DNA of 64,000 bases from an uncultured beta proteobacterium (lineage in GTDB: Bacteria; Pseudomonadota; Gammaproteobacteria; Burkholderiales; Burkholderiaceae_C). A program made the translations under genes and the position numbers. The notes below the pieces were generated by a model. It saw nothing but the letters and a program-made list of their open reading frames with translations. It searched no databases and was not told the origin of the DNA. The DNA is taken from NCBI GenBank assembly GCA_903828235.1, contig CAIKLM010000164.1, positions 1 through 64,000 on the forward strand. Direction: 5' to 3'. This document shows positions 17,420 to 26,917 of this stretch, piece after piece; position 1 is the stretch's first letter; the number at the start of each line of letters is the position of its first letter.

Positions 17420-17761
17420 ATGAACTTGACGATCAGCGGCCATCACCTCGAAGTCACGCCGGCTTTGAGAGAGTACGTGCTCACCAAGCTCGATCGCGTG
17501 ACGCGACACTTCGACCAGGTGGTGGACGTTTCCGTGCTGCTGACGGTGGAGAAGAACAAGGAGAAGGAGCGACGACAGCGCGCCGAGGTCACCTTGCACG
17601 TCAAGGGCCGCGACATCTTCGTCGAGCACGCCGCGGAAGACCTGTACGCCGCCATCGACACGCTGATGGACAAGCTCGATCGCCAGGTCGTGCGCCACAA
17701 GGACCGCCTGCAGGATCACCACCACGAAAGCCCCAAGCGTCAGGTGGTCGGCGCCTCCTGA
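17420..17761 (+). CDS. hpf: Ribosome hibernation-promoting factor HPF
   Basis: A 113-residue protein starting [20 protein letters not shown], the short-HPF/YfiA fold (beta-alpha-beta-beta-beta-alpha), with the basic run [19 protein letters not shown] and [20 protein letters not shown]. It binds the 30S subunit decoding region in stationary phase and stabilises inactive (100S) ribosomes. It lacks the C-terminal dimerisation domain of long HPF, as is usual in beta- and gammaproteobacteria. An exceptionally strong ribosome-binding site AAAGGAGG (17407-17414) precedes the ATG by 5 bp and fixes the start. ptsN follows after a terminator. rpoN, the usual upstream neighbour, is not here. Confidence 0.95.
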   Translation: MNLTISGHHLEVTPALREYVLTKLDRVTRHFDQVVDVSVLLTVEKNKEKERRQRAEVTLHVKGRDIFVEHAAEDLYAAIDTLMDKLDRQVVRHKDRLQDHHHESPKRQVVGAS

Positions 17762-17770
17762 GCCTGCGTG

Positions 17771-17826
17771 CTGCCGGCCGCCTGGCCGGCAGGCGCCCGA
17801 ACGGCCCCGCGGGGCCGTCTTTTTTT
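17771..17826 (+). terminator. Double-hairpin intrinsic terminator after hpf
   Basis: Two hairpins in tandem. The first pairs CTGCCGGCC with GGCCGGCAG (17771-17792, 9 bp, 4-nt loop). The second is a perfect palindrome, ACGGCCCC/GGGGCCGT (17801-17818), followed by CTTTTTTT to 17826. The second has the full Rho-independent form and is the clearest terminator in the window. Confidence 0.88.
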
Positions 17827-17949
17827 GGGCCGCCGCAGCCGGCGCCCATCTGCACCGGGGCGTTGCGTTGTTGCTGCGGCGCCGCAATACCACCGCTTCC
17901 GCCCCTGTTTCAGGGCCACGCCCCGGCCAACGGGATGCCGGCTCGGCGC

Positions 17950-17955
17950 TATGAT
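17950..17955 (+). promoter_or_regulatory. Putative -10 for ptsN-hprK
   Basis: TATGAT (5 of 6 match) lies ~100 bp before the ptsN ATG, after the hpf terminator. The corresponding -35 region is weak. Because the terminator separates hpf from ptsN, a promoter is needed in 17827-18052. Confidence 0.35.
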
Positions 17956-18052
17956 GGTTTTTTGCAGTTCCGCTGCAACCGCACGCCCCGCGGCGCCCAG
18001 GCGCCCTGACGGGGATGTCGCAGGAGGCCACGAGCCTCAGGGGAATGCCCAG

Positions 18053-18523
18053 ATGAACCGTCTCGCCGCCATCCTGCCCGCCAGCAACGTGCTGGTGAAC
18101 GTAGACGCGACCAGCAAGAAGCGCGTCTTCGAGCAGGCCGGGCTGCTGTTCGAGAACCAGCACGCCATCGCCCGCGGCATCGTCACCGACAACCTCTTCG
18201 CGCGCGAGCGGCTGGGTTCCACCGGCCTGGGCCACGCCGTGGCCATCCCGCACGGTCGCATCAAGGGCCTGAAGAACCCGCTGGCGGCGGTGCTGCGCGT
18301 GCAGGCGCCCATCCCCTTCGACGCGCCCGACGACGAGCCCGTGGCGCTGCTGATCTTCCTGCTGGTGCCCGAGGCAGCCACGCAGCGCCACCTCGAGATC
18401 CTGTCCGAGATCGCCGAGATGCTGTCCGACCGCGAGTTGCGCGAGCGCCTGAAGACCGAGGCCGAGGCCGCGGCGGTGCACAAGCTGATCTCCGACTGGG
18501 AACCGCTGAAGTCGGTGGCCTGA
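18053..18523 (+). CDS. ptsN: PTS IIA-Ntr component PtsN (EIIANtr)
   Basis: A 156-residue mannitol/fructose-type EIIA domain. The phosphorylatable histidine is His67 in AVAIPHGRI, and LLIFLLVPEAATQRHLEILSEIAEML is the conserved core. In the nitrogen PTS a phosphate passes from PtsP through NPr to this protein, which then regulates potassium uptake, nitrogen and carbon metabolism rather than moving sugar. The ATG at 18053 gives the normal start MNRLAAILPASNV. It is followed by hprK, which phosphorylates HPr on serine, so this locus pairs two regulators of the same phospho-carrier system. ptsP and npr are not in the window. Confidence 0.95.
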   Translation: MNRLAAILPASNVLVNVDATSKKRVFEQAGLLFENQHAIARGIVTDNLFARERLGSTGLGHAVAIPHGRIKGLKNPLAAVLRVQAPIPFDAPDDEPVALLIFLLVPEAATQRHLEILSEIAEMLSDRELRERLKTEAEAAAVHKLISDWEPLKSVA

Positions 18524-18585
18524 TGCTCGTGCCCCCTGCTGAGCCCTGGCGCGTATCCGGCTCTGCCGGGCCGCTGCCAGAGCCT

Positions 18586-18622
18586 CCTCGGGGGGTGGCG
18601 ACCGCAGGGAGCCTGGGCGCTC
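18586..18622 (-). repeat. Diverged copy of the intergenic GC-rich repeat
   Basis: CCTCGGGGGGTGGCGA (18586-18601) is an exact 16-base match, in reverse orientation, to the core of the 86-bp tandem repeat at 47081-47275. Shorter matches flank it (CCGCAG and CCTGGG downstream, ATCCGG upstream near 18555). It fills most of the 100-bp ptsN-hprK gap. Confidence 0.6.
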
Positions 18623-18623
18623 C

Positions 18624-19580
18624 ATGAAGCCGACGAGCATCAGCGCCGAGGCGCTGTTCGAAGCCCACCGCGAGGCGCTGCGCTGGGCCTGGGTGGCCGG
18701 CCAGGGCCACCCCGAGCGCCGCTTCGACGACGACGCCGTGCGCGACGCGCGCAGCGCCGCCGACCTCATCGGCTACCTGAACTACATCCACCCGTACCGG
18801 GTGCAGATCGTCGGCCGTCGCGAGGTGGACTACCTCAACGCCGCGCCGCCCGAGGACGCCGAGCGCCGCATCGCGCGCATCGTCACGCTGGAGCCGCCGG
18901 TCATCATCGTGGCCGACGGTGTGCCCGCGCCGCAGCGGCTGGTGGCCATGTGCGACCGCGCCGAGATCCCGCTGTTCGTCACCGCCGAGGGCGCGGGCCA
19001 CGTCATCGACCTCGTGCGCGGCTACCTGGGCCAGCACTTCGCCGAGCGCACCACGCGGCACGGCGTGTTCATGGACATCCTGGGCCTGGGCGTGCTGCTC
19101 ACCGGCGAGTCCGGGCTGGGCAAGAGCGAGCTGGGGCTGGAGCTGGTGTCGCGCGGCCACGGCCTGGTGGCCGACGACGCGGTGGACATCTACCGCGTGA
19201 GCCAGACCTCGCTGGAGGGCCGCTGCCCCGAGCTGCTGCAGAACCTGCTCGAGGTGCGCGGCATCGGACTGCTCGACATCAAGGCCATCTTCGGCGAGAC
19301 GGCCGTGCGCCGGAAGATGCGCCTGAAGCTCATCGTGCACCTGGTGCGCAAGGAGACGCTGGAGCGCGAGTTCGAGCGGCTGCCCTACGAGCCGCTGTAC
19401 GAGGACGTGCTGGGCCTGCCCGTGCGCAAGGTGGTGATCGCCGTCGACGCCGGCCGCAACCTGGCCGTGCTGGTGGAGGCCGCGGTGCGCAACACCGTGC
19501 TGCAGCTGCGCGGCATCGACACCTACCAGGAGTTCATCCGCCGCCACCAGGCGGCGATGGACAAGGGCGCACCGGAGTGA
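18624..19580 (+). CDS. hprK: HPr kinase/phosphorylase
   Basis: A 318-residue bifunctional enzyme that phosphorylates and dephosphorylates HPr (or NPr) on a serine. The Walker A loop is GESGLGKS at 161-168, preceded by [14 protein letters not shown]. The HprK family signature [12 protein letters not shown] comes later, followed by a conserved basic region. The N-terminal ~130 residues are the family's alpha/beta domain. It lies 100 bp after ptsN with a diverged repeat element between them. In proteobacteria HprK is normally part of the rpoN-hpf-ptsN cluster and links the PTS to carbon control and, in some species, to virulence or envelope stress. Confidence 0.95.
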   Translation: MKPTSISAEALFEAHREALRWAWVAGQGHPERRFDDDAVRDARSAADLIGYLNYIHPYRVQIVGRREVDYLNAAPPEDAERRIARIVTLEPPVIIVADGVPAPQRLVAMCDRAEIPLFVTAEGAGHVIDLVRGYLGQHFAERTTRHGVFMDILGLGVLLTGESGLGKSELGLELVSRGHGLVADDAVDIYRVSQTSLEGRCPELLQNLLEVRGIGLLDIKAIFGETAVRRKMRLKLIVHLVRKETLEREFERLPYEPLYEDVLGLPVRKVVIAVDAGRNLAVLVEAAVRNTVLQLRGIDTYQEFIRRHQAAMDKGAPE

Positions 19581-19622
19581 GGCGCCGCCCGGGCTGAGCC
19601 CGACGACGCCCCGCGAAATTAC

Positions 19623-20054
19623 TCACTTGCCCTGCCGGTGCGGGCAGGCGTCCTTGACGCAGCGCGCGTACAGAGCCAGCGAGTGTTCCTGCAGCGAGAA
19701 GCCGCGCTCGGTGGCCACGGCGCGCTGGCGCTGCTCGATCTGCGGGTCGAAGAACTCCTCCACGCGGCCGCAGTCCAGGCACACGAGGTGGTCGTGGTGC
19801 TGGCCCTCGTTGAGCTCGAACACCGCCTTGCCGCTCTCGAAGTTGCTGCGCGTCAGCAGCCCGGCCTGCTCGAACTGCATCAGCACGCGGTAGACGGTGG
19901 CCAGCCCGATGTCGGCGTCGTCCTGCAGCAGCGCCTTGAACACGTCCTCGGCCGTGAGGTGGCGACGGTACGACCGCTGGAAGACCTCCAGGATCTTGAT
20001 GCGCGGCAGCGTCGCCTTCAGGCCGCTGCTCTTGAGTTCGTCGACGTGTTTCAC
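19623..20054 (-). CDS. fur: Ferric uptake regulator Fur
   Basis: A 143-residue Fur. The N-terminal winged helix ([17 protein letters not shown], then [34 protein letters not shown]) is followed by the metal-binding and dimerisation domain with [18 protein letters not shown] and a distal cysteine pair ([10 protein letters not shown]). With Fe(II) it represses iron-uptake genes. It ends 42 bp from the convergent hprK stop and is divergent from bamE, a gene order common in Burkholderiales. No clear Fur box is visible in its own promoter region. Confidence 0.95.
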   Translation of the reverse strand: MKHVDELKSSGLKATLPRIKILEVFQRSYRRHLTAEDVFKALLQDDADIGLATVYRVLMQFEQAGLLTRSNFESGKAVFELNEGQHHDHLVCLDCGRVEEFFDPQIEQRQRAVATERGFSLQEHSLALYARCVKDACPHRQGK

Positions 20055-20094
20055 TCGCCTCTCCTGGCGTGGCGGTGCCGCAGGACTGCGTCGC

Positions 20095-20112
20095 TAGAAT
20101 CGACCGATCATA
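20095..20112. promoter_or_regulatory. Divergent -10 elements for fur and bamE
   Basis: In the 112-bp fur/bamE gap, TAGAAT (20095-20100, plus strand) and TATGAT (20112-20107, minus strand) lie 6 bp apart and point away from each other. Both match the -10 consensus at 5 of 6 positions; neither has a good -35. Polymerase binding at one could exclude the other. Confidence 0.35.
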
Positions 20113-20166
20113 TCCAGCACGTGCCGCGGGGCGCTCTGAAGTCCCGCGCGCCTCGCCTGCCCAGCC

Positions 20167-20706
20167 ATGCGCCGACCCCTCGCCCCCGCGGCCACCGCCG
20201 CCCTCGTCGCCGCCAGCGCCCTGCTGGCGGGCTGCGGAACGCTGGACCGCACCGACGGCCTGCTCGGCGCGATCACGCCCTACCGCATCGACATCGTGCA
20301 GGGCAACGTCATCACGAAGGAACAGCTGGCCGTCGTCCGCCCCGGCCTGACGCGGCTGCAGGTGCGCGACGTGCTCGGCTCGCCGCTGCTCACCGACCCC
20401 TTCCACGCCGACCGCTGGGACTACCTCTTCACGCTGCGCCGCCTCGGCACCGAGCCGCAGCGGCGCGCGGTCGTGGTGTTCTTCGACGGCGACCGCGTCA
20501 GGTCCGTCCAGGCCCCGGCCGACCTGCCCAGCGAACGCGAGTTCGTGGCCTCGATCGGCCGCCCGGTGGGCCAGCGCCCGCTGAAGCTCGAGCTCACCGA
20601 GGCCGAGCGCCAGGCGCTGCCGCGGCCGGCCCCGGTGGCGCCCCCGGCCGCGTTGCCGGCGCCGCAGGGCCCGGCGCGCAGCTACCCGCCGTTGGAGGGC
20701 GGCTGA
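20167..20706 (+). CDS. bamE: Outer-membrane assembly lipoprotein BamE
   Basis: A 179-residue lipoprotein. The lipobox LLAGC places the lipidated cysteine at 23. The SmpA/OmlA core ([45 protein letters not shown]) is the BamE signature. BamE is a periplasmic-face subunit of the Bam machine, which folds beta-barrels into the outer membrane. The C-terminal ~50 residues are Pro/Ala-rich and probably disordered, longer than in E. coli BamE. It is followed after 5 bp by dapB, so the two are probably co-transcribed. The divergent fur neighbour is a conserved arrangement. Confidence 0.9.
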   Translation: MRRPLAPAATAALVAASALLAGCGTLDRTDGLLGAITPYRIDIVQGNVITKEQLAVVRPGLTRLQVRDVLGSPLLTDPFHADRWDYLFTLRRLGTEPQRRAVVVFFDGDRVRSVQAPADLPSEREFVASIGRPVGQRPLKLELTEAERQALPRPAPVAPPAALPAPQGPARSYPPLEGG

Positions 20707-20711
20707 AGCCC

Positions 20712-21515
20712 GTGGCCCTGCGCATCGCCATCGCCGGCGCCGGCGGCCGCATGGGCCGCATGCTGATCGAGGCCGTGCTGGCCGACCCGCAGGGCCGGCT
20801 GGCCGCCGCGCTCGACGTGGCCGGCAGCCCGGCCGTCGGCCAGGACGCCGGCGCGCCACTGGGCCGTGCCACGGGCGTGACGGTGCTGGCCGATGCCGAC
20901 GCGGCGCTGGCCGACGGCGTCGACGTGCTCGTCGACTTCACCCGGCCCGAGGGCACGATGGCGCACCTGGCGCTCGCGCGCCGCCACGGCGTCGGGCTCG
21001 TCATCGGCACCACCGGCTTCACGCCCGCGCAGAAGGCCGCCATCGGCGCGGCGGCGCAGGACATCGGCATCGTGCTCGCGCCCAACATGAGCGTCGGCGT
21101 GAACGTGATGATCACGCTCGTGGAGGCCGCCGCGCGCGCGCTCGACGACCGCTACGACGCCGAGGTCTACGAGGTGCATCACCGCCACAAGGTCGACGCG
21201 CCCAGCGGCACCGCGCTGGCCCTCGGCGAGGCCGTGGCGCGCGGCCGCGGCGTCGACTTCGCCGCCAACGCCGTGCTCAGCCGCCAGGGCCACACCGGCG
21301 AGCGCCGCCGCGGCAGCATCGGCTTCGGCACGCTGCGCGGCGGCGACATCGTCGGCGAGCACGTCGTGATGTTCGCCGGCACCGGCGAGCGCATCGAGAT
21401 CGCCCACCGCAGCGGCAGCCGCGCCAACTACGCCGAGGGCAGCCTGCGGGCCGCGCATTTCCTCGGCCGCCACGGGCCCGGCCTGTACGGCATGGCCGAC
21501 GTGCTGGGCCTGTAG
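20712..21515 (+). CDS. dapB: 4-hydroxy-tetrahydrodipicolinate reductase DapB
   Basis: A 267-residue enzyme of the diaminopimelate/lysine pathway, reducing the DapA product with NAD(P)H. The Rossmann motif [11 protein letters not shown] is at the N-terminus. The catalytic and substrate-binding segment is [14 protein letters not shown], and [23 protein letters not shown] lies in the C-terminal domain. The start is taken as GTG 20712-20714, five bases after the bamE stop, because no ATG gives a complete Rossmann fold. The product feeds both lysine and peptidoglycan cross-links, in keeping with the envelope theme of the region. Confidence 0.93.
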   Translation: MALRIAIAGAGGRMGRMLIEAVLADPQGRLAAALDVAGSPAVGQDAGAPLGRATGVTVLADADAALADGVDVLVDFTRPEGTMAHLALARRHGVGLVIGTTGFTPAQKAAIGAAAQDIGIVLAPNMSVGVNVMITLVEAAARALDDRYDAEVYEVHHRHKVDAPSGTALALGEAVARGRGVDFAANAVLSRQGHTGERRRGSIGFGTLRGGDIVGEHVVMFAGTGERIEIAHRSGSRANYAEGSLRAAHFLGRHGPGLYGMADVLGL

Positions 21516-21548
21516 CCCCGGCCCGGCGCACGGCAGCCCCCCACGGCG

Positions 21549-22181
21549 ATGGAAGGCCTGGCCCAGCTCTGGAACGCGGCCGACGGCGTGGGCCGCGGCA
21601 CCGCGGTGCTGCTGCTGGCGATGTCGATCGCGGCCTGGGCGCTCATCGTCTGGAAGACCTGGCTGCTGCGCCGCGCCGCTGCCGACCTGGCGCGCGCGCT
21701 GCCCGCCTTCTGGGACGCCCCCTCGCGCGCCGACGCCCGCGCGCGCCTGCAGGCACTGGACCGCGAACGGCTGCTGCTGCCGCTGCTGGCCGCCGCCGAG
21801 GCCGAGCCCGCCGCCGCCACGCTGGAGGCCGCCGCGCGACCCGAGAGCCAGCGCACGCGGCGCCTGCGCGGCGCGCTGCTGGCCGCGCAGGCGCAGCTGC
21901 GCTCCGGGCAGGTGGTGCTGGCCAGCATCGGCGCCACGGCGCCCTTCGTGGGCCTGTTCGGCACCGTCTGGGGCATCTACCACGCGCTGGTGGGGCTGGT
22001 GGGCGCGGGGCAGGTGTCGCTCGACCAGGTCAGCGGCCCGGTCGGCGAGGCGCTGGTCATGACGGCCGCCGGCATCGCCGTGGCCGTGCCCGCGGTGCTG
22101 GCCTACAACCTGTTCGGCAGCTGGATCGCCGACCGCGAGGCCGAGCTCGAGGGCTTCGCGCACGACCTGCTGGAGCTGTAG
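21549..22181 (+). CDS. exbB: ExbB/TolQ-family proton-channel protein
   Basis: A 210-residue inner-membrane protein. The first transmembrane helix is [22 protein letters not shown] cytoplasmic region follows, then two helices containing [23 protein letters not shown] and [19 protein letters not shown], the MotA/TolQ/ExbB signature. With ExbD it forms a proton-driven motor that energises TonB-dependent transport or, as TolQR, envelope constriction. ExbD starts 4 bp downstream. No tonB or tolA is adjacent, so whether the pair acts with TonB or Tol cannot be settled here. ExbB is favoured because tol genes are absent. Confidence 0.88.
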   Translation: MEGLAQLWNAADGVGRGTAVLLLAMSIAAWALIVWKTWLLRRAAADLARALPAFWDAPSRADARARLQALDRERLLLPLLAAAEAEPAAATLEAAARPESQRTRRLRGALLAAQAQLRSGQVVLASIGATAPFVGLFGTVWGIYHALVGLVGAGQVSLDQVSGPVGEALVMTAAGIAVAVPAVLAYNLFGSWIADREAELEGFAHDLLEL

Positions 22182-22185
22182 CGCC

Positions 22186-22641
22186 ATGGCCTTCGGACGC
22201 CTCACGCGGCAGCAGCCCGGCCGGCCGATGAGCGAGATCAACATGACGCCGCTGATCGACGTGATGCTGGTGCTGCTGGTGATCTTCATCGTCACCGCGC
22301 CGTTGCTGGCCAGCCGCCTGAAGCTGGAGTTGCCGGCCGCCGACGCGGCCGCAGCGGCCGGCGCGGGGGCCGTGCTGTCCGTGAGCATCGACGCCCAGGG
22401 CCGCGTCTTCCTGGGCGACGAGGCGCTGCCCGAGGCGGAGCTGCGCAGCCGCCTGGAGGCCGCCGCGCGCCAGGCGGTGGCGCGCGACCCCGCCACCGAA
22501 CTGCAGCTGCGCGCCGACCGTGCCGTGCCCTACGGCCGCGTGGCCGAGCTCATCGGCTGGGTGCAGGGCGCGGGCCTGGCGCGCATCGGCCTGGTCACCG
22601 AGGCACCGGCCGCCGCCGCACCGGGGGCGGCGCCCAGGTAG
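22186..22641 (+). CDS. exbD: ExbD/TolR-family protein
   Basis: A 151-residue protein with a short cytoplasmic start and one transmembrane helix carrying the conserved proton-pathway aspartate ([20 protein letters not shown]). A periplasmic domain follows ([19 protein letters not shown] and [22 protein letters not shown]). It partners ExbB in converting proton-motive force to movement. Its ATG lies 4 bp after the exbB stop, so translation is coupled. The C-terminal tail is Ala/Pro-rich. Confidence 0.9.
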   Translation: MAFGRLTRQQPGRPMSEINMTPLIDVMLVLLVIFIVTAPLLASRLKLELPAADAAAAAGAGAVLSVSIDAQGRVFLGDEALPEAELRSRLEAAARQAVARDPATELQLRADRAVPYGRVAELIGWVQGAGLARIGLVTEAPAAAAPGAAPR

Positions 22642-22648
22642 CGCTCCC

Positions 22649-22654
22649 TACAAT
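22649..22654 (+). promoter_or_regulatory. Putative -10 giving a leaderless leuS transcript
   Basis: TACAAT (5 of 6 match) ends 7 bp before the leuS ATG, so initiation would fall at or next to the start codon. No clear -35 is seen because this region is the end of exbD. Confidence 0.35.
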
Positions 22655-22661
22655 CCCGGGG

Positions 22662-25310
22662 ATGAACGACAAGTACGTCCCCAGCGAGGTCGAAGCCGCC
22701 GCACAGGCGCACTGGCAGGCCACCGATGCCTATCGCGTGACCGAAGACCCGAGCCGCCCCAAGTTCTACGCCTGCAGCATGCTGCCCTACCCCAGCGGCA
22801 AGCTGCACATGGGCCACGTGCGCAACTACACCATCAACGACATGATGGCGCGCTGGCTGCGCATGAAGGGCTTCAACGTGCTGATGCCGATGGGCTGGGA
22901 CGCCTTCGGCCTGCCGGCCGAGAACGCCGCCATCGACAACGGCGTGGCGCCGGCGGCCTGGACGCGCGCCAACATCGCCGACATGAAGAGCCAGATGCAG
23001 CCGCTGGGCCTGGCCTTCGACTGGACGCGCGAGCTCGCCACCTGCGACGCGAGCTACTACAAGTGGAACCAGTGGTTCTTCCTGAAGATGCTCGACAAGG
23101 GCATCGCCTACAAGAAGACGCAGGTCGTCAACTGGGACCCGGTCGACCAGACCGTGCTGGCCAACGAGCAGGTGGTGGACGGCCGCGGCTGGCGCAGTGG
23201 CGCGCCGGTGGAAAAGCGCGAGATCCCCGGCTACTACCTGGCCATCACGAAGTACGCCGACGAGCTGCTGGCCGGCGTGACCGACCCCACGCACCGCGAC
23301 TACCTCGAGGGCTGGCCCGAGCGCGTACGGCTGATGCAGGAGCACTGGATCGGCAGGAGCGAGGGCGTGCGCTTCGCGTTCACGCACGACATCCGCGGCG
23401 ATGACGGCCAGCCCATCCAGGGCGGCCTGATGCACGTGTTCACGACGCGCGCCGACACCATCATGGGCGTCACCTTCTGCGCCGTCGCCCCCGAGCACCC
23501 GCTGGCGGCGCACGCCGCGGCCACGCAGCCCGCGCTCGCCGCCTTCATCGAGAAGTGCAAGCTCGGCGGCACGACAGAGCCCGAGCTGGCGCTGCGCGAC
23601 AAGGAAGGCATGGACACCGGCCTCGTGGTGCGCCACCCGCTCACCGAGCAGGACGTGCCGCTGTGGGTGGGCAACTACGTGCTGATGAGCTACGGCGACG
23701 GCGCCGTCATGGGCGTGCCCGCGCACGACGAGCGCGACTTCGCCTTCGCGCAGAAGTACGGCCTGAAGATCCAGCAGGTGGTGCACGTCGACGGCGAGCA
23801 CTACGACTACCACCGCTGGCAGGACTGGTACGCCGACAAGCAGCGTGGCATCACCGTCAACTCCGACCTCTACAGCGGCCTGCCCTACAAGGAGGCGGTG
23901 GACGCCATCGCCGCCGCGCTGGCCGAGCGCGGCCTGGGCGGCAAGAAGACGACCTGGCGGCTGCGCGACTGGGGCATCAGCCGCCAGCGCTACTGGGGCA
24001 CGCCGATCCCGATCATCCACTGCCCGAGCTGTGGCGCCGTGCCGGTGCCCGAGGCCGACCTGCCGGTGCTGCTGCCCGAGGACCTGGTGCCCGACGGCAG
24101 CGGCAACCCGCTGAACAAGTGCGAGGCCTTCCTGAAGGTGAAGTGTCCGAGCTGCGGCGCCGAGGCGCGGCGCGAGACGGACACCATGGACACCTTCGTC
24201 GACAGCGCCTGGTACACCATGCGCTACTGCAGCCCCGGCAGCGACGACGCGATGGTCGACGCGCGCAACGACTACTGGATGCCGATGGACCAGTACATCG
24301 GCGGCATCGAGCACGCCGTGCTGCACCTGCTTTACGCGCGCTTCTGGACCAAGGCCATGCGCGACCTCGGCCTGGTGTCGTTCAGCGAGCCCTTCAAGCG
24401 CCTGTTCACGCAGGGCATGCTGCTCAACGAGAGCTACTACCGCGAGGACGCGGCCGGCCCCTCGGCGGGAAAGCGGCGCTGGTTCTACCCCAGCGAGGTC
24501 GACGTGCGCTTCGACGAGCGCGGCGCCCCGGTGGCGGCCACCGCCAAGGCCGACGGGCTACCGGTTCAGCTGGGCGGCATCGAGAAGATGTCCAAGAGCA
24601 AGAACAACGTGGTCGAGCCGCGCGACATCATCGCGAAGTTCGGCGCCGACACGGCGCGCGTGTTCACGATGTTCGCCGGCCCGCCCGACCAGAGCGCGGC
24701 CTGGAGCGACAGCGGCGCCGAAGGCTGCTACCGCTTCCTGCGCCGGCTGTGGGCCTTCGGCGCGAAGCACGCCGCCACGCTGAAGGCCGCGCCGGCCACC
24801 GCCAGCGGCAACGCGCCGCTGCGCCGCGAGATGCACGCGCTGCTGCGCCAGGTGACGGGCGACTACGAGCGGCTGCAGTACAACACCGTGATCAGCGGCG
24901 CGATGAAGATGCTCAACGCGCTGGAGGACGGCGCCGCGGCCGCCGAGCCGGCGGCCAACCCGGCAGTTGTGCGCGAGGGCTACGGCATCCTGCTGCGCGC
25001 GCTGTACCCGGCCGCGCCGCACGCCACGCACGGCCTGTGGGCGGCGCTGGGCTTCGAGGCCGCGCTGGGGCTGCTGCACGAGGCGCCCTGGCCCGCCGTC
25101 GACGAGTCGGCGCTGGTGCAGGACGAGATCGAGCTGGTGCTGCAGGTCAACGGCAAGCTGCGCGGTGCGCTGCGCGTGCCGGCCAGTGCCGACCGCGCCG
25201 CCGTCGAGGCGGCCGCGCTGGCCAGCGCGGAGTTCGCGAAGTTCAGCGAAGGCAAGGCGGCGAAGAAGGTCGTCGTCGTGCCGGGCCGGCTGGTGAATGT
25301 CGTCGTCTAG
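22662..25310 (+). CDS. leuS: Leucyl-tRNA synthetase
   Basis: An 882-residue class I aminoacyl-tRNA synthetase. The HIGH-type motif is [17 protein letters not shown] near residue 45. A CP1 editing domain is inserted in the middle (e.g. [16 protein letters not shown]). A zinc-like cysteine pattern occurs ([12 protein letters not shown] and [13 protein letters not shown]). The KMSKS motif is KMSKSKNNV near residue 640. It charges tRNA-Leu and hydrolyses misacylated products. Length and domain order are normal. Its stop overlaps the lptE start by 14 bp, so lptE is translated from the same message. Confidence 0.97.
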   Translation: MNDKYVPSEVEAAAQAHWQATDAYRVTEDPSRPKFYACSMLPYPSGKLHMGHVRNYTINDMMARWLRMKGFNVLMPMGWDAFGLPAENAAIDNGVAPAAWTRANIADMKSQMQPLGLAFDWTRELATCDASYYKWNQWFFLKMLDKGIAYKKTQVVNWDPVDQTVLANEQVVDGRGWRSGAPVEKREIPGYYLAITKYADELLAGVTDPTHRDYLEGWPERVRLMQEHWIGRSEGVRFAFTHDIRGDDGQPIQGGLMHVFTTRADTIMGVTFCAVAPEHPLAAHAAATQPALAAFIEKCKLGGTTEPELALRDKEGMDTGLVVRHPLTEQDVPLWVGNYVLMSYGDGAVMGVPAHDERDFAFAQKYGLKIQQVVHVDGEHYDYHRWQDWYADKQRGITVNSDLYSGLPYKEAVDAIAAALAERGLGGKKTTWRLRDWGISRQRYWGTPIPIIHCPSCGAVPVPEADLPVLLPEDLVPDGSGNPLNKCEAFLKVKCPSCGAEARRETDTMDTFVDSAWYTMRYCSPGSDDAMVDARNDYWMPMDQYIGGIEHAVLHLLYARFWTKAMRDLGLVSFSEPFKRLFTQGMLLNESYYREDAAGPSAGKRRWFYPSEVDVRFDERGAPVAATAKADGLPVQLGGIEKMSKSKNNVVEPRDIIAKFGADTARVFTMFAGPPDQSAAWSDSGAEGCYRFLRRLWAFGAKHAATLKAAPATASGNAPLRREMHALLRQVTGDYERLQYNTVISGAMKMLNALEDGAAAAEPAANPAVVREGYGILLRALYPAAPHATHGLWAALGFEAALGLLHEAPWPAVDESALVQDEIELVLQVNGKLRGALRVPASADRAAVEAAALASAEFAKFSEGKAAKKVVVVPGRLVNVVV

Positions 25311-25785
25311 GCGGCGGCTGCTGGCGCTGCCGGCGGCGCTGCTGCTGGCCGGCTGCGGCTTCTCGCGCCGGCGCGCGCCCAGGCTGGCCTTCGCGTCGAT
25401 CGCGCTCGTGGGCTTCGCGCCGCGCAGCCCGATGGCGGCCGAGCTCACGCGCGTGCTGCGCGAGCAGGTGCAGGTGCTGCCGGCGCCCGAGCGTGCCGAG
25501 GTCGTGCTCGAGGCGCTGGTCGACGCCCGCGAGCGCAGCATCGTCGCCAGCACCGCCGCCGCGCAGGTGCGCGAGGTGCAACTGCGCCTGCGCCTGAACT
25601 TCATCGCGCGCACGCCCTCGGGCCGGCTGCTCATCCCGCGCGCCGAGCTCCTCGCGGCGCGCGACCTGTCTACCACCGAGAGCGCCGTCCTGGCCAAGGG
25701 TTTCGAGGAGGCCGAGCTGTACCGCGAGCTGCAGACCGACGTGGTGCAGCAGGTGCTGCGGCGCCTGGCCAGCATCGTGCCGTAG
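25297..25785 (+). CDS. lptE: LPS-assembly lipoprotein LptE
   Basis: A 162-residue lipoprotein. The lipobox LLLAGC gives lipidated Cys20, followed by a short LptE domain ([27 protein letters not shown], then a beta-rich part and a final helix). LptE plugs the LptD barrel and helps place lipopolysaccharide in the outer leaflet; lptD lies elsewhere in this window (39.8-42.3 kb). Family conservation is weak, but the leuS-lptE-holA order is conserved in proteobacteria and supports the call. The start overlaps the leuS end. Confidence 0.88.
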   Translation: MSSSRRRLLALPAALLLAGCGFSRRRAPRLAFASIALVGFAPRSPMAAELTRVLREQVQVLPAPERAEVVLEALVDARERSIVASTAAAQVREVQLRLRLNFIARTPSGRLLIPRAELLAARDLSTTESAVLAKGFEEAELYRELQTDVVQQVLRRLASIVP

Positions 25786-25804
25786 GCCGCACAATCCGCG
25801 CGCC

Positions 25805-26890
25805 ATGCAGATCCGCGCCGACGCCCTCGACACGGCCCTCGGCCGTGGCCTGAAGCGCCTGTACGTGGTGCACGGCGACGAACCCCTGCTGGCCCAGGAG
25901 GCCGCCGACGTCATCCGTGCCGCCGCGCGTGCCGCCGGCTTCGGCGAGCGCCAGGTGTTCACGGTGGCCGGCGCGCACTTCGACTGGAGCGCCGTCGTCG
26001 GCGCGGCGCAGGCCATGAGCCTGTTCGCCGAGCGCCAGTTCATCGAGATCCGCATCCCCTCGGGCAAGCCGGGCAAGGACGGCTCCGAGGCCCTGCAGCG
26101 CTACGTCGAGCACCTCTCGGACGACGTGCTCACGCTGGTGACGCTGCCCGGCCTCGACGGCGCCGCCCTGAAGAGCGCGTGGTTCGCCGCGCTCGACGGC
26201 GCCGGCGCCAGCGTGAGGGTGGAGGCCGTGCCGCGCCACGCCCTGCCGGCCTGGCTGGCGCAGCGCCTGGCGCGCCAGCAGCAGCGCGTGGCGCAGGGCG
26301 AGGAGGGCCAGCGCACGCTGGCCTTCTTCGCCGACAGCATCGAGGGCAACCTGCTGGCCGCCCACCAGGAGCTGCAGAAGCTGGCGCTGCTGCACGGCCC
26401 CGGCGAGCTGCGCTACGAGCAGGTGGAGGCCGCGGTGCTGAACGTGGCGCGCTACGACGTCGCGCAGCTGTCCGAGTCGGTGTGGGGTGGCCAGGTGGCG
26501 CGGGTGCTGCGCATGCTCGACGGCCTGCGCGCCGAAGGCGAGGCGGCCGTGCGCGTGCACTGGCTGCTGGCCGAGGACGTGCGCGCCCTGGCCCGGGTGA
26601 CGGCGGCGCTGCGCGAGGGCCGGCCCATCGGCCTGGCCATGCAGGAGGCCCGCGTGTGGGGTGCCCGCCAGCGCGCGCTGGAGCGCGTGGCGCCGCTGCT
26701 GGCCGAGCACCAGGTGGCCTGGCTGCTGGACGCCGCGGCCATCGTCGACGGCATCTGCAAGGGCCTGCCGCATGCCGACTGGCCGCGCGACCCCTGGGAC
26801 GCGCTGCGCCGCTGGGCACTGGCCATGCTCGAGGCTGCCGCCCCCGCGCCCCGCCAGGGGCGGCGCGTGCGGCTCGCGCTCAGCGCCTGA
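25805..26890 (+). CDS. holA: DNA polymerase III delta subunit HolA
   Basis: A 361-residue clamp-loader delta subunit. The N-terminal AAA+-like domain lacks a working Walker motif but has the family segments LYVVHGDEPLLAQEAADVIRAAARAAGF and AMSLFAERQFIEIRIPSGKPG. These are followed by VTLPGLDGAALKSAWF and, in the helical part, FFADSIEGNLLAAHQELQKLALL. Delta opens the beta sliding clamp so it can be loaded on primed DNA. It is the last gene of the run from bamE and starts 19 bp after lptE. A convergent PLP-enzyme gene follows. Confidence 0.93.
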   Translation: MQIRADALDTALGRGLKRLYVVHGDEPLLAQEAADVIRAAARAAGFGERQVFTVAGAHFDWSAVVGAAQAMSLFAERQFIEIRIPSGKPGKDGSEALQRYVEHLSDDVLTLVTLPGLDGAALKSAWFAALDGAGASVRVEAVPRHALPAWLAQRLARQQQRVAQGEEGQRTLAFFADSIEGNLLAAHQELQKLALLHGPGELRYEQVEAAVLNVARYDVAQLSESVWGGQVARVLRMLDGLRAEGEAAVRVHWLLAEDVRALARVTAALREGRPIGLAMQEARVWGARQRALERVAPLLAEHQVAWLLDAAAIVDGICKGLPHADWPRDPWDALRRWALAMLEAAAPAPRQGRRVRLALSA

Positions 26891-26895
26891 GGAGG

Positions 26896-26910
26896 GCCGG
26901 CACCGCCGGC
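26896..26910. terminator. Weak stem between convergent genes
   Basis: GCCGGC-ACC-GCCGGC forms a 6-bp stem with a 3-nt loop in the 27-bp gap between holA and the desulfhydrase gene. No T-run follows on either strand, so its role as a terminator is tentative. Confidence 0.25.
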
Positions 26911-26917
26911 GCGTCGT

